Source: Lujinxingia vulgaris
Lineage (GTDB): Bacteria; Myxococcota_A; Bradymonadia; Bradymonadales; Bradymonadaceae
Length of the DNA: 64,000 bases
NCBI RefSeq assembly: GCF_007997015.1
Contig: NZ_VOSM01000004.1
Location: forward strand, 248,001-312,000
Reading direction: 5' to 3'
This document shows positions 43,009-52,423 of the stretch, one piece after another; positions within the stretch are counted from its first letter, which is position 1; the number at the start of each line of letters is the position of its first letter. The position numbers were made by a program, and so were the translations under genes. The notes beneath the pieces were generated by a model. The model saw only the letters and a list, made by a program, of their open reading frames with translations. It had not been told where the DNA came from and ran no database searches.

Positions 43009-43545
43009 TCCTCATTACCCTCCTCACCCGCGCCGCCCCATCACAGAAATGGGTCGGCGCGGGCACGTAACCCTGACCCACAGTCACACCCTGACCTCCG
43101 GTCACATCCTGACCCACGGTCATACCCTGACCCTCGGTCACTCCCTGACCCACGGTCATACCCTGACCCTCGGTCACTCCCTGACCCCCGGTCACATCCT
43201 GACCCTCGGTCACACCCTGACCCCCGGTCACATCCTGACCCACAGTCACACCTGACCCCCGGTCACTTCCTGACCCCCGGTCACACCGATCACACCTTGA
43301 CCCTCGGTCACATCCTGACCCTCGGTCACCCCCTGACCCACAGTCACACCCTGACCCCCGGTCACATCCTGACCCACAGTCACACCTGACCCCCGGTCAC
43401 TTCCTGACCCCCGGTCACACCGATCACACCTTGACCCTCGGTCGCCTCCCCACCCTCTTCTTTCGCCCCCGAGCCAGACCCACAGTCACACCCTGACCCC
43501 CGGTCACACCGAACACACCCCGCCCCCCGGTCAACGCCACCCGCC
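43009..43545. other. Intergenic region filled by repeat array
   Basis: Nearly the whole 537-base gap between the convergent transporter and DUF202 genes consists of core repeats. Open frames here are products of the repeats, not genes. Confidence 0.85.
43074..43506. repeat. Core-repeat array, 18-bp period, about 22 copies
   Basis: Ten successive cores start exactly 18 bases apart from 43074 to 43236, followed by less regular copies to 43506. Cores vary mainly in the three central bases (CCC, CTC, CAC, TCC), with CACA-type variants. A 103-base block (43207-43309) is repeated at 43341-43443. It is the largest array in the window. Confidence 0.95.
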
Positions 43546-43980
43546 TCACAGCGGCCCCACCCCCGTCAGCATGTTCACCATCACCAGCCCCGCCAGCACC
43601 AGCAACAACACCGCCCCTACCAGCGACGCCGAAAAGGGAAAACGCTCACCCTCGCGATCGCTGAGCCGATACATATCGCGCACATGATCGACCACCGAGA
43701 GCAAGAGCACGATCATCCCGACCCCGAAGAGCAACAACCCCGCATTCGCCGGCCCCTGCGCCGACAGCTCCCCCAGCATGTCCGAGTTGCCCTGCTCCAG
43801 AAAATCGAAGAATTTGAAGATCGTAAACCCGAACGCGATCATCGAGATCGACGTCCGCACCCCCGCCATCAACGTCCGCCCCGAGGCCTGCACCGTACGC
43901 TCATAGGCGTAATCCGTGCGCTTCTCAGCCCCTCCCTCCGGCGGGTTGTCCATCTCCTCGATCTGCTCTTTGCTCTTCAT
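43546..43980 (-). CDS. DUF202 membrane protein
   Basis: This 144-residue protein has the DUF202 pattern ERTVQASGRTLMAGVRTSISMIAFGFTIFKFF followed by three membrane helices in total. Function is unknown; related proteins include a domain of eukaryotic VTC complexes. ATG 43980 is preceded by GGGAG. The mapped longer frame adds only a non-conserved leader. Confidence 0.87.
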   Translation of the reverse strand: MKSKEQIEEMDNPPEGGAEKRTDYAYERTVQASGRTLMAGVRTSISMIAFGFTIFKFFDFLEQGNSDMLGELSAQGPANAGLLLFGVGMIVLLLSVVDHVRDMYRLSDREGERFPFSASLVGAVLLLVLAGLVMVNMLTGVGPL

Positions 43981-44079
43981 AGCCGTCTCCCGGCAAGTCT
44001 CTCGCGCATGCCTGGAAACTAAGCGCAAACGCGCCTCACCAAACGGCGACGCCCCCCCACTCTCTCACCGGCTCCGATC

Positions 44080-45345
44080 TTAAACCTCGCTGAGCGCCGG
44101 CAACCGCTGCGGGATTCGTACCCGAAACTCCGTGCCTTCCCCCGGCTGCGAACGCACCTTGATCCGCCCCCCAAGCAAGCGGCAAAAACGCTCGGTCAGC
44201 GTCAGCCCCAGCCCCGTCCCCCCGTAGCGCTCTTCCGTCGCCTCATCGGCCTGCTCAAACGCCTCAAACACCCGCCCCAACGCCTCCCTGCTCATCCCCA
44301 CGCCCGTATCCCACACCCGCAACTCCACCCACCCCGGCTTCGGCGAACTCGCCAGCACCCCCACCTGCCCGTCCTCGGTAAACTTGCAGGCGTTCCCCAG
44401 CAGGTTGAGCAAGATCTGGCGCAACTTCGTCGCATCGGTGTGCATCGAAAACGCCCCCGGCTCACACCGCACCTCGAGTTGATTTCCGTTCGCCAGCGCC
44501 AGCGGCTCCGCGGTGCTCTCCACGTCCCCCAGGAGCTCGGCGAGGTCAAACTCTGCGGCGCGCGCCTCCAACTTCCCGGCCTCGATCTTCGAGAGATCCA
44601 GCACATCGTTGATCAGCGAGAGCATATGTTGACCCGCCACGCGAATCCGCTCCAGATCCTCGCGGTAGCGCACCGGCCCCTCATCCTGCATCTGCTCGAG
44701 CACAAACTCCGAGTACCCGATCACCGCATTGAGCGGCGTGCGCAACTCATGGCTCATATCCGCCAGGAACGCACTCTTTGACGCACTCGCCCTCACCGCC
44801 TCATCGCGCGCGCGCTCCAGCGCCTCATTGAGTTCTTGCAACTGCCGGGCACGCTCCACCCGCTCGCTCACATCCCGGCACAACGCCAGAATCACCTTGC
44901 GCCCACCCGCCATAAACGCCCCCACCCGCGTCTCCACTGGATAGACTCGCCCATCCTTGCTGCGATGACGCCCCTCCACCGTAAACACCTCATCGACCCG
45001 CATCCGATCCCAGATCGCCCCCGGCGCAAGATCCATCTCAAAGTCGGCCACCCCCATCCCCAACAACTCCTCCCGCGTATACCCCAGCATCTCGCAGGCC
45101 GCGTGATTCACCTCAATGACGCGCCCCTGCGTATCGTGCAGAAAGAAGGGGTCGACCGCATGGCGAATCATCTTGTCGAATCGCTCATCCAGTACCACCG
45201 TCCCCTGATACGCATCCTCCAGACGGCCCGACACACGCTCCAGAAACGCACGCCACGCCTCCTCCCCCGGGGCCTCGCTTTGATTGAGCCCCGCCTGCTC
45301 AAGCTCATGAACCAACACCGCGTGGTACGGCTTCGACTCTTTCAT
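44080..45345 (-). CDS. PAS-containing sensor histidine kinase (soluble)
   Basis: This 421-residue protein has a PAS domain (about residues 55-170: DPFFLHDTQGRVIEVNHAACEMLGYTREEL), HisKA with His199 in DMSHELRTPLNAVIGYSEF, and an HATPase domain (VWDTGVGMSREALG; GGTGLGLTL). No membrane segments or receiver domain. A partner regulator is not encoded nearby. GGGAG precedes ATG 45345. Confidence 0.92.
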   Translation of the reverse strand: MKESKPYHAVLVHELEQAGLNQSEAPGEEAWRAFLERVSGRLEDAYQGTVVLDERFDKMIRHAVDPFFLHDTQGRVIEVNHAACEMLGYTREELLGMGVADFEMDLAPGAIWDRMRVDEVFTVEGRHRSKDGRVYPVETRVGAFMAGGRKVILALCRDVSERVERARQLQELNEALERARDEAVRASASKSAFLADMSHELRTPLNAVIGYSEFVLEQMQDEGPVRYREDLERIRVAGQHMLSLINDVLDLSKIEAGKLEARAAEFDLAELLGDVESTAEPLALANGNQLEVRCEPGAFSMHTDATKLRQILLNLLGNACKFTEDGQVGVLASSPKPGWVELRVWDTGVGMSREALGRVFEAFEQADEATEERYGGTGLGLTLTERFCRLLGGRIKVRSQPGEGTEFRVRIPQRLPALSEV

Positions 45346-45423
45346 ACAAACTCCCGGTGCTCTCAACGCCGCAGACAGGGTATCAACGCTACATCACGAC
45401 CCACACAGGCCAGCTCAACGCTC

Positions 45424-45864
45424 TCACGGCTGCGCCGCGTCCTCCTCAGGACGATCCAGCACACCGGCCTCTCGCTCCGACCAGTCCGTATCCACACGCC
45501 ACCCCTGCGCCTCACTCCACAGACGCACCTCCTCAACCTGCCCGCTCGACGCCCCGTCGATGCGAACATCCACCCGCACCACGACCTCCTCCTCCGAGAT
45601 CGTCTCCACCCCCAGCACCTCAAACGCCACCCTCCCCGACATCTCCTCGACCTGCGACTCGGCCTGCTCCCCCTGCGCCTCCAGCACACGCAGCGGCATC
45701 GCCGCCTGATCCTCGGCTCTTACCCGCTCCCAGGCCTCGAGCATCTCCCCATCGCGCATCGCCTCCAGATAGCCCAGCGCCACATCCTCAGGCTCATGCT
45801 TCTCGCAACCCACCAGCACCACAGCCATCCCAACCACGATCGCTATCTTCCCAAAAACGCTCAT
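45424..45864 (-). CDS. Small lipoprotein, DUF4878/NTF2-like
   Basis: This 146-residue protein has a lipoprotein signal (IAIVVGMAVVLVGC) and a domain starting PEDVALGYLEAMRDGEMLEAWERV, which resembles NTF2-like or DUF4878 lipoproteins in which a helical start is followed by a curved beta-sheet. ATG 45864 follows GGAGGAG. Function unknown. Confidence 0.75.
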   Translation of the reverse strand: MSVFGKIAIVVGMAVVLVGCEKHEPEDVALGYLEAMRDGEMLEAWERVRAEDQAAMPLRVLEAQGEQAESQVEEMSGRVAFEVLGVETISEEEVVVRVDVRIDGASSGQVEEVRLWSEAQGWRVDTDWSEREAGVLDRPEEDAAQP

Positions 45865-45975
45865 CTCTCCTCCGCGCACATCGAGACCTGACCTCCGCGC
45901 CGCAATGTAGGTATGTGTGTGACATCGGTCAACGCACACTCCACCTCTTCAGACGTCTCCCCCTCAACGTCCACC

Positions 45976-46079
45976 GACCGGGGGTCAGAAAACACGCCGA
46001 CCGGAGGTCAGAAAACACGCCGACCGAGGGTCAGTAAACACACGACCAAAGGTCAGCGATGACGGCAACGCGAGGTCAG
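45976..46079. repeat. Core-repeat array, 22-23-bp period
   Basis: Units start at 45976, 45999, 46022 and 46044, each GACC-NNN-RGGTCAG-type with linker AAAACACGCC, followed by a decayed fifth copy. The array lies upstream of the small lipoprotein gene and downstream of the ABC-F gene (both minus strand). Confidence 0.85.
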
Positions 46080-46152
46080 CACAAATCCCCCCATCACCGC
46101 ATCACCGCTCAACTTCTCACGGCCCGGGGTCAGCCTGCCTCCCCACCGGAAA

Positions 46153-46188
46153 CAAAAAACCGGAGGCCGCACCCCGCGCGACCTCCGG
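46153..46188 (-). terminator. Intrinsic terminator of the ABC-F gene
   Basis: CCGGAGG (46160-46166) pairs with CCTCCGG (46182-46188); on the minus strand the stem is followed by TTTTTT. It lies 36 bases past the ABC-F stop. Confidence 0.85.
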
Positions 46189-46223
46189 CAATCATCCGCT
46201 CCCCCGCCCCACGCCCGACCTTA

Positions 46224-47861
46224 TCAGAGGCCCAGATCCGCACCGTGCAGCTCGCGACGGGCCTCGGCCACCCGCTCGCTCGTCACGTACTCATCGAAGG
46301 GCATGTAGAAATCCAGATGACCGTTCGGCCCGATCTCAATGATCCGGTTGGCCACCGTACGCACAAGCTCACGGTCGTGGCTGGCAAACAAGATCACGTT
46401 GTTCTCGCTAAACGCCTGCATCCCCTTGTTCAACGCCGTAATGCTCTCCAGATCCAGGTGGTTGGTCGGCTCATCCATAATCAACAGGTTCGCCCCCACC
46501 TGCATCATCTTCGAGAGCATGCAACGCACCTTCTCCCCACCGCTGAGCACCTTCACGCTCTTCTTGGTGTCCTCCCCGCTGAAGAGCATCCGCCCCAGAA
46601 AGCCCCGCACATCTTCCAGGTGCATATCGACCGTAAACTGACGCAGCCAGTCGATCAGGTTCAGATCCACATCCTTAAAATACGCGTCGTTCTCCTTCGG
46701 GAAATACGCGCTGGTGATCGTGCTCCCCCACTCCACATTCCCGCTATCCGGCTCAAGCTCCCCGGCCAGAATCTGAAACAACGTGGTGCGCGGGCGCCCA
46801 TCCGGACCCACAAACGCGATGCGATCGCCGGACTGCACATTCAGGCTAAACCCGTTGAGCAGCTCCTCCCCCTCGATCGACTTCTTGATGTTTTCGAGCA
46901 GAAGCACCTTCTTGCCGCACTCGCGCTCAAACCCGAAGTGAATATGCGGATATTTACGCGTGGAGACCGGCAGATCATCGAGCGTGAGCTGATCGAGCAA
47001 CTTCTTACGCGAGGTCGCCTGACGGGCCTTCGACGCGTTGGAGCTAAAGCGCTCAATAAACGCCTTGAGATCCTTGGCCTTATCGCTGGCCTTCTTCTGC
47101 GCATCGCGGCGCTGCTGCAACGCCAGCTCGGCGGCCTGCAACCAGAAGTCGTAATTACCCGCGTAGATGCGGATGCGCCGAAAATCGATGTCCGCGATAT
47201 GCGTGCACACGTTGTTCAGGAAGTGGCGGTCGTGGCTGACCACGATCACCAGCGATTCGAGTCGCTGAAGGTAGTCCTCCAGCCAGGCGATCGTGTGCAC
47301 GTCCAGGTTGTTCGTCGGCTCGTCGAGAAGCAGGATGTCCGGCTTGCCAAAGAGGGCCTGCGCCAGCAGCACACGCACCTTCTGACCCGCCTCCAGATCC
47401 CCCATCCGGCGATGATGCTCCTCATCGCCCACGCCCAGCCCGGCCAGCAAAATCGCCGCCTCGGCCTCGGCCTCATAGCCGTTGAGGTCGGCGTAGACCA
47501 TCTCCAGCTCGGCTGCGCGCGCGCCATCTTCCTCGCTGAAATCCGCGCTGGCGTAGAGCGCCTCGCGCTCCTTATGCACCTCAAAAAGACGCGGGTGGCC
47601 GCGCAGCACCACGTCCATCACCACGTCATCGTCGTAGCGGAACTGATCCTGCTCCAGCCTGGCCATGCGCAGGTTCGACGGAATGCTCACCACCCCCGCC
47701 GAGGGCTCCAGCTCCCCGTAGAGGACCTTCAAAAACGTCGACTTCCCCGCGCCGTTCGCCCCGATGAGCCCGTAGCAGTTCCCCGGAAGAAACTTCACGT
47801 TCACATCTTCAAAGAGCGGCTGCCCGCTGAAGTTCACCATCACGCCAGAGGTTGTGATCAT
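46224..47861 (-). CDS. ybiT: ABC-F ATPase, YbiT-like, with altered second Walker A
   Basis: This 545-residue protein has two ABC ATPase domains without membrane segments, as in ABC-F translation factors. NBD1 has GANGAGKST, LEAGQKVRVLLAQALF and LLLDEPTNNLD; the linker contains FIERFSSNASKARQATSRKK; NBD2 has LSGGEKVRCMLSKMM and IMDEPTNHLDLES. The second Walker A reads GPDGRPRTT instead of GxxGxGKT/S: the catalytic Lys is Arg and the last Gly is Pro. Gene order and sequence of both halves match YbiT. ATG 47861 chosen where conserved sequence begins. Confidence 0.9.
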   Translation of the reverse strand: MITTSGVMVNFSGQPLFEDVNVKFLPGNCYGLIGANGAGKSTFLKVLYGELEPSAGVVSIPSNLRMARLEQDQFRYDDDVVMDVVLRGHPRLFEVHKEREALYASADFSEEDGARAAELEMVYADLNGYEAEAEAAILLAGLGVGDEEHHRRMGDLEAGQKVRVLLAQALFGKPDILLLDEPTNNLDVHTIAWLEDYLQRLESLVIVVSHDRHFLNNVCTHIADIDFRRIRIYAGNYDFWLQAAELALQQRRDAQKKASDKAKDLKAFIERFSSNASKARQATSRKKLLDQLTLDDLPVSTRKYPHIHFGFERECGKKVLLLENIKKSIEGEELLNGFSLNVQSGDRIAFVGPDGRPRTTLFQILAGELEPDSGNVEWGSTITSAYFPKENDAYFKDVDLNLIDWLRQFTVDMHLEDVRGFLGRMLFSGEDTKKSVKVLSGGEKVRCMLSKMMQVGANLLIMDEPTNHLDLESITALNKGMQAFSENNVILFASHDRELVRTVANRIIEIGPNGHLDFYMPFDEYVTSERVAEARRELHGADLGL

Positions 47862-48122
47862 CGCCTTGTTCCTGCTCGCTAACTGTTCACGCCACCACCC
47901 GGCGGCCACCATCGTCGTCGATGCCCCTTCCTATTTTCAGGCACCTCGCTCGGCCCCGACTAGCACGGGCGTCGCCCCCGGTCAAACAGGCCCCCCGCCC
48001 ACAGATTCCCCGCCCGCCTCACACGCCAATCATTATGACTTCGCCGCACCGCGCACACATTTAGCCCAACAGCTCCAAAGAGCGCCCACAAAACAAAACT
48101 TCCCCAATCTTTTGAGGCACTT

Positions 48123-49022
48123 ATGCACACCCTCATACTCGCCCTCTACGAAAACAAAGAGCGCGCCAACGACACCATCGACGAACTCAAAGACGCCGGC
48201 ATCAAAGGCCTTCACATCGACCATATCGCCTCCCCCGGCACCGACCACAGCGGCATCTTCAAAGGCCTCTTTTCGGGGCGAGAGGACAGCCAGAAAGACG
48301 CCCGAGAGTCCCTGGAGAAGCTCACCGAACGCGGCATCTCGGAGACCGAAGCCCGCCGCTACGCCAGCGGTGTGCGCCAGGGCTACGACCTGCTCATCGT
48401 CGATCTCGACGACGACACCCTGGCCCACTCCGCCCGCCAGATCATGGACAGGCGCGCCTACGCCGGCCACCCCACTTCCCGTCAAAAACTCGGCCAGAAA
48501 CACACCGGCGGCATCATCGAGAGCGCCACCTCCGAGGGCATCTCCACCTCGTCCTTGCACGATGAGCATCCCTCCCGCACCGACCGCCCCGCCTCCGGCG
48601 TGACCAGCGCCCAATCCTCACCGCATATCCCCCACAGCTCCGAGGTGACCTCCGGCACACAGAGCACCACCCACGAGCCCCGACTCGCCGGCAGCTCCAC
48701 CGTCGCCGGTACCGCCGAGCGCCCCGCAGCCCGCAACGACGTCTCGCGCTTCGACAGCAGCTTCCGCGAGCACTACCAGCGCAACTTCGCCGACAGCCGC
48801 TACGCCTACGAAGACTTCGCCCTGGCCTACCGCTACGGCGTGGCCCTGGCCGAAGAGCCCCGCTACGAAAACAACACCTGGGATCAGGTCGAGCCCATGG
48901 CCCACCAGAGCTGGGAGACCCGCGAGACCGGCCCCTGGCCCCTCTTCCGCGACGCCATCCGCTTTGGTTGGAACCGCATCCGCGGCGAACATCAATCCGA
49001 ACCCCTGCCCCCCAGACTCTGA
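48123..49022 (+). CDS. Stress-type protein with YflT-like N-terminus
   Basis: This 299-residue protein starts with a ferredoxin-like alpha/beta domain (MHTLILALYENKERANDTIDELKDAGIKGLHI; YASGVRQGYDLLIVDL) like YflT/general stress proteins. A Ser/Thr/His-rich linker (about 115-210) leads to a C-terminal motif FREHYQRNFADSRYAYEDFALAYRYGVALAEEPRYENNTWDQVE, also found in stress proteins of Deinococcus and cyanobacteria. Biochemical role unknown. GAGG precedes the ATG. Confidence 0.78.
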   Translation: MHTLILALYENKERANDTIDELKDAGIKGLHIDHIASPGTDHSGIFKGLFSGREDSQKDARESLEKLTERGISETEARRYASGVRQGYDLLIVDLDDDTLAHSARQIMDRRAYAGHPTSRQKLGQKHTGGIIESATSEGISTSSLHDEHPSRTDRPASGVTSAQSSPHIPHSSEVTSGTQSTTHEPRLAGSSTVAGTAERPAARNDVSRFDSSFREHYQRNFADSRYAYEDFALAYRYGVALAEEPRYENNTWDQVEPMAHQSWETRETGPWPLFRDAIRFGWNRIRGEHQSEPLPPRL

Positions 49023-49032
49023 TTGCCGCTTA

Positions 49033-49086
49033 ACCCCCGGTCGTCCCCTATCTCGGCGACCGGGGGGCAGGAGACCGGGGGTCAGG
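49033..49086. repeat. Inverted and direct core repeats
   Basis: A CCCCCGGTCG copy (49034-49043) faces CGACCGGGGGG (49056 on) and a further GACCGGGGGTCAG copy. The group lies between the convergent stress-protein and ion-channel genes and can form a hairpin. Confidence 0.75.
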
Positions 49087-49107
49087 CCATTCCGGCACCG
49101 GCGACCC

Positions 49108-50157
49108 TCACTCCGTCGCCCCACCGCTGGCCACCGAGCGCCCCACCCGTCGAAGATCCTCCCAGCACCACCCGTCGTGCTCGACCGCTCCCCGCAACAT
49201 CTTTCGGCGCCGCTCCAGCTGATGGACCTGCGCCCCAAAGAAGACGTCATCCATCGTCGACATCCCCGACTCCCGCAGCTCCTCAAGGTTGGGAAACTCC
49301 GGCATCGGCTGCTCCGGCGTGATCCACCCCTCCCGCAGGGTGCTCAGGTAGCGCTGCACACTGTTGCGCGCCAGGAGCATCGTCAGCCGCCCCGGCCGGC
49401 AGCTCTCCTCAACCCCGCACTCGATAAGCGTCAACCCCTCATCAAACATCGCCACCGCCAGGGGCATCGCCTTGTAGGGGGCATCGGTGTGGTAATAGTG
49501 GACTACCGGGTACGCCAGCTGCTCCTCGGTGACCTGCGTCAACAACTCCGAGATCGCCGGCAACACCCCGTTGCTCTCCTCCAGACTCTCCCCATCCCAG
49601 GCGTTGAGCACCCACTGCTCCGGCGTGGAGCCGATCGCAAAAATCTGTGTCGCCAGCCGCCGGCGAGTGACCACCGCCGAGAGCACCGCGATGACGTAGC
49701 TGATCGAGAGCGTGATCATCAGCATCCCGCTTCCCGCACATAACACCGAGCTTATCTGCCAGAACCCTCCCGCTGCCTGATAGTCGCCGTTGCCCAGCGT
49801 AAAAAACGCCGACCCCACGTAATAGAATCGCTCCGGCCAGCTCGCCACGCCGTCTTCTCCGAACGCCGGCGCCAGCAACACCGGGCTCGCGCTGAGCAAA
49901 AACACCCACGCCAACCAGAACATCACCATCCACATCATCACCGTCGCCAGCAGAATAAAGGGTCCCATCAAGCTCAGGCGCACCCCCGCAAGCTCGCCCA
50001 GCGTCGAGCGCCCCATCCACCACAGCCCCGCCCCCAGACGCGTGGTCAGCGGTCCGGCCCCCCCGTCTTGCCACAGCGTCGTCCAGAACAGATCGACCAC
50101 CGCGCCCACCAGCAACACGAGACCCAACCCCACCCAAAGCCAGCCCAACGGCTCCAT
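49108..50157 (-). CDS. Two-TM-type ion channel with TLGNGD filter
   Basis: This 349-residue protein has four hydrophobic segments and a pore loop FYYVGSAFFTLGNGDYQ between the last two, with TLGNGD where potassium channels have TVGYGD. A cytoplasmic C-terminal part of about 170 residues has no RCK domain. It is a member of the potassium-channel-like Ion_trans_2 group, but selectivity is uncertain because the filter Tyr is Asn. Confidence 0.82.
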   Translation of the reverse strand: MEPLGWLWVGLGLVLLVGAVVDLFWTTLWQDGGAGPLTTRLGAGLWWMGRSTLGELAGVRLSLMGPFILLATVMMWMVMFWLAWVFLLSASPVLLAPAFGEDGVASWPERFYYVGSAFFTLGNGDYQAAGGFWQISSVLCAGSGMLMITLSISYVIAVLSAVVTRRRLATQIFAIGSTPEQWVLNAWDGESLEESNGVLPAISELLTQVTEEQLAYPVVHYYHTDAPYKAMPLAVAMFDEGLTLIECGVEESCRPGRLTMLLARNSVQRYLSTLREGWITPEQPMPEFPNLEELRESGMSTMDDVFFGAQVHQLERRRKMLRGAVEHDGWCWEDLRRVGRSVASGGATE

Positions 50158-50342
50158 CGCGCCCCCTTACTTGTATCTTCCACCCTCGTAAGTTGGGAAA
50201 AATTAACCACTTTTCAACGCCCTGCCATCGTCATAACGAATCCCCCCCTTCCCCCCTTTAACCCGCGCGCATCCTCAACTATAGTCCTCCTCCTCGATGG
50301 CCATTTGCTTCCGTTAACTGGATTTGTACCCTGGAGTTCGCT

Positions 50343-51848
50343 GTGTCCCTCTCCCTGTCTTCGCGTCTCGCTAAAAACTCACTGCTCGGCCTCTCGCTGA
50401 CGCTCTGCACCTCGCTCAGCGCCGCCTGCGCCTCCTCCTCCGGCCCCTTCCTCACCGACGATCTCAGCTCCATCGGTGCCGACGCCAGCGCCTCGGGCAC
50501 CCTGAGCGCCTCCGGACTCATCAGCCCCAACAACGGCGCCCGCTACACCACCTACGCCGTCGACCTCGACGCCGGCCAGGTCCTGCGCGTCAAGTCCACC
50601 GCCAACGGATTTAGCCCCGCGCTCACCGTCTTCGCCCCCGACTACACCCCGCTGGCCACCACCCTCAACCAGCCCGGCGCCGACGCCCAGGCCCGCCTCA
50701 TCGCCCAGGCCCCCACTGCCGGCACCTACCTCATCGTCCTCTCCAGCCAGAGCCCCGGCGGCAGCGGCAGCTTCTCTTTAGAGACCTCACTGCTCGCCAT
50801 GGAGGAAGACGTCGAGCTCCCCGGCTCAGCCACCGGCTTTCTCTTCCAGGGCATGAACGCCCACCCCATCAGCGGCGTGCCGGCGGCCTCCTACACGCTG
50901 ACCCTCGAAGAAGAAGCGCTCCTCAACATCAGCGCACGCTCCACCGAGTTTGACACCTACTTAAGCGTCCTCGACGCCGAGACCTCCCAAATCCTGGCCG
51001 AAAACGACGACGCCAGCGACCAGGTCGCCTCCGCCTCCACCAACTCCCGCATCCTCTCGCTCTTCCCGGCCGGCACCTACCAGATCTTGGTCAACTCCTA
51101 TCAGGGCCAGGGCCAGGGCGCCTTTATCCTCGACGTTGTCACCGAAAACGCCCAGATCTCCGAGAAGTTCATCTTCGGCGAGCCCTACCGGGGCATCTAC
51201 GGCCTGGCACCGACGGTTCATGGCGCGGCCAGCCGCCCGGGCTTCGCCTTCCCCTTCACCCTCGATGAGGCCGGCGCGGTTAACCTGCAGATGGAGACCT
51301 CCTCCTTCGACGCCTACCTCTACCTGCTCGACAGCAACGGGCGCGTGGTGGCTGAAGACGACGACTCCGCCGGCGCACTCAACCCCCGCATCGTCCAGCA
51401 GCTCGAAGCCGGCGACTACACCCTGGTCGCAAGCTCCATCGCCAATCGCCCCTCCGGGCCCTACTCGCTGACCACCGAGCACATCACCCTCGATGACCGC
51501 ACCGCGGTGACCCCCGGCGACTCTTTCTCCAGCTTCATCCTCCCCGCCGACGGCGGCCTGCCCAACCGCCCCGGCGTCGGCAAGGTCTACACCCTTGAGG
51601 TCACCGAGACCTCCCAGGTCCAGATCGATCTTCGATCCGACGCCTTCGACACCTACCTGGTGCTCGTCGACGAAAATAACCAGCTTATCGAAGAGAACGA
51701 CGACAACGGTCAGACCACCGACTCCCGCATCAACCGCCAGCTCACCCCGGGCACCTACAAAGTCGTCGTCACCAGCTTCGGCGGCGAATCTGTCGGGCAG
51801 TTTGAGCTGCAGCTCATCAAGAGCGGCCCCAGCGGGCAAAGCGTCTGA
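50343..51848 (+). CDS. Secreted lipoprotein with four PPC-type beta domains
   Basis: This 501-residue protein has a signal with lipobox SAAC and then four repeats of about 100 residues, each with the pre-peptidase C-terminal (PPC) pattern: FDTYLSVLDAE-LAENDDA, FDAYLYLLDSNGRVVAEDDD and FDTYLVLVDENNQLIEENDDN followed by SRI-LPAGTYKVVV. PPC domains are beta-sandwiches common in secreted proteases and adhesion proteins; here no catalytic domain is attached. GTG 50343 has GGAG six bases upstream. Confidence 0.85.
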   Translation: MSLSLSSRLAKNSLLGLSLTLCTSLSAACASSSGPFLTDDLSSIGADASASGTLSASGLISPNNGARYTTYAVDLDAGQVLRVKSTANGFSPALTVFAPDYTPLATTLNQPGADAQARLIAQAPTAGTYLIVLSSQSPGGSGSFSLETSLLAMEEDVELPGSATGFLFQGMNAHPISGVPAASYTLTLEEEALLNISARSTEFDTYLSVLDAETSQILAENDDASDQVASASTNSRILSLFPAGTYQILVNSYQGQGQGAFILDVVTENAQISEKFIFGEPYRGIYGLAPTVHGAASRPGFAFPFTLDEAGAVNLQMETSSFDAYLYLLDSNGRVVAEDDDSAGALNPRIVQQLEAGDYTLVASSIANRPSGPYSLTTEHITLDDRTAVTPGDSFSSFILPADGGLPNRPGVGKVYTLEVTETSQVQIDLRSDAFDTYLVLVDENNQLIEENDDNGQTTDSRINRQLTPGTYKVVVTSFGGESVGQFELQLIKSGPSGQSV

Positions 51849-51851
51849 GCC

Positions 51852-52385
51852 TCAGCGCGGCGCGGCGCCGCCGCGCTCCACAAAGCGGCGAGCCGCGTCC
51901 AGCTCCTCCTCGCTGAAGACCTGGATGCCGGCCCGCCGCAACAGCGCCGCGCTCACCCCCTGACCGGCCACCAGGCGCCCCTCAAAACTCCCGTCATACA
52001 CCGCAGCCCCTCCACACGAGGGGCTGCGTGCTTTGAGCACCGCCGCGCACACCCCGTGACGCTGCGCAAGCTCCAGCGCCACCTCTGCCCCCCGGGCAAA
52101 CGCCGCGCTCACATCTTCACCATCGCGCGTCACAACCCGCGCCTCCCCCCGCCAGAACGCCTCGCCATCCCCACCCACAAGCTCAGCCGGCGGCCGGGGC
52201 ACACCCAGCCCCCCTGAGACCTCCGGGCAGACCATCACCACGCGCCCCTCCTCCTGCATCTGCCGCAACCAGCGCCGCCCCTGATCTTCCCCCACCCTCG
52301 ACGCGCGCCCGTCGTAGCGCACCTCTTTGCCGAGCAAACACGCGCTCACCAGAATCCGCCCTTCTGCACCACGCTTTTCGTCCAT
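51852..52385 (-). CDS. DUF523 family protein
   Basis: This 177-residue protein matches DUF523 over its length: ILVSACLLGKEVRYDG at the start, VCPEVSGGLGVPRPPAEL in the middle and LKARSPSCGG near residue 120. The conserved Cys residues suggest metal or thiol chemistry, but the function of the family is not known. It ends almost at the stop of the convergent PPC-domain gene. Confidence 0.9.
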   Translation of the reverse strand: MDEKRGAEGRILVSACLLGKEVRYDGRASRVGEDQGRRWLRQMQEEGRVVMVCPEVSGGLGVPRPPAELVGGDGEAFWRGEARVVTRDGEDVSAAFARGAEVALELAQRHGVCAAVLKARSPSCGGAAVYDGSFEGRLVAGQGVSAALLRRAGIQVFSEEELDAARRFVERGGAAPR

Positions 52386-52423
52386 CCTCAACCGCTCCGC
52401 TCGCGAACCCGAACCTCAAAACC

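Larger units (their letters stand above)
45865..46223. other. Intergenic region with repeats and a terminator
   Basis: The 359 bases between two minus-strand genes hold the core-repeat array at 45976-46079, a solitary decayed core near 46123-46135 and the terminator at 46153-46188. No gene is seen. Confidence 0.7.

Noticed and set aside
43009-43255. Short open frames on both strands made of GVTEGQDVT- or HTLTPGHIL-like repeats
   Set aside because: They are translations of the 18-bp repeat array and contain no independent coding signal.
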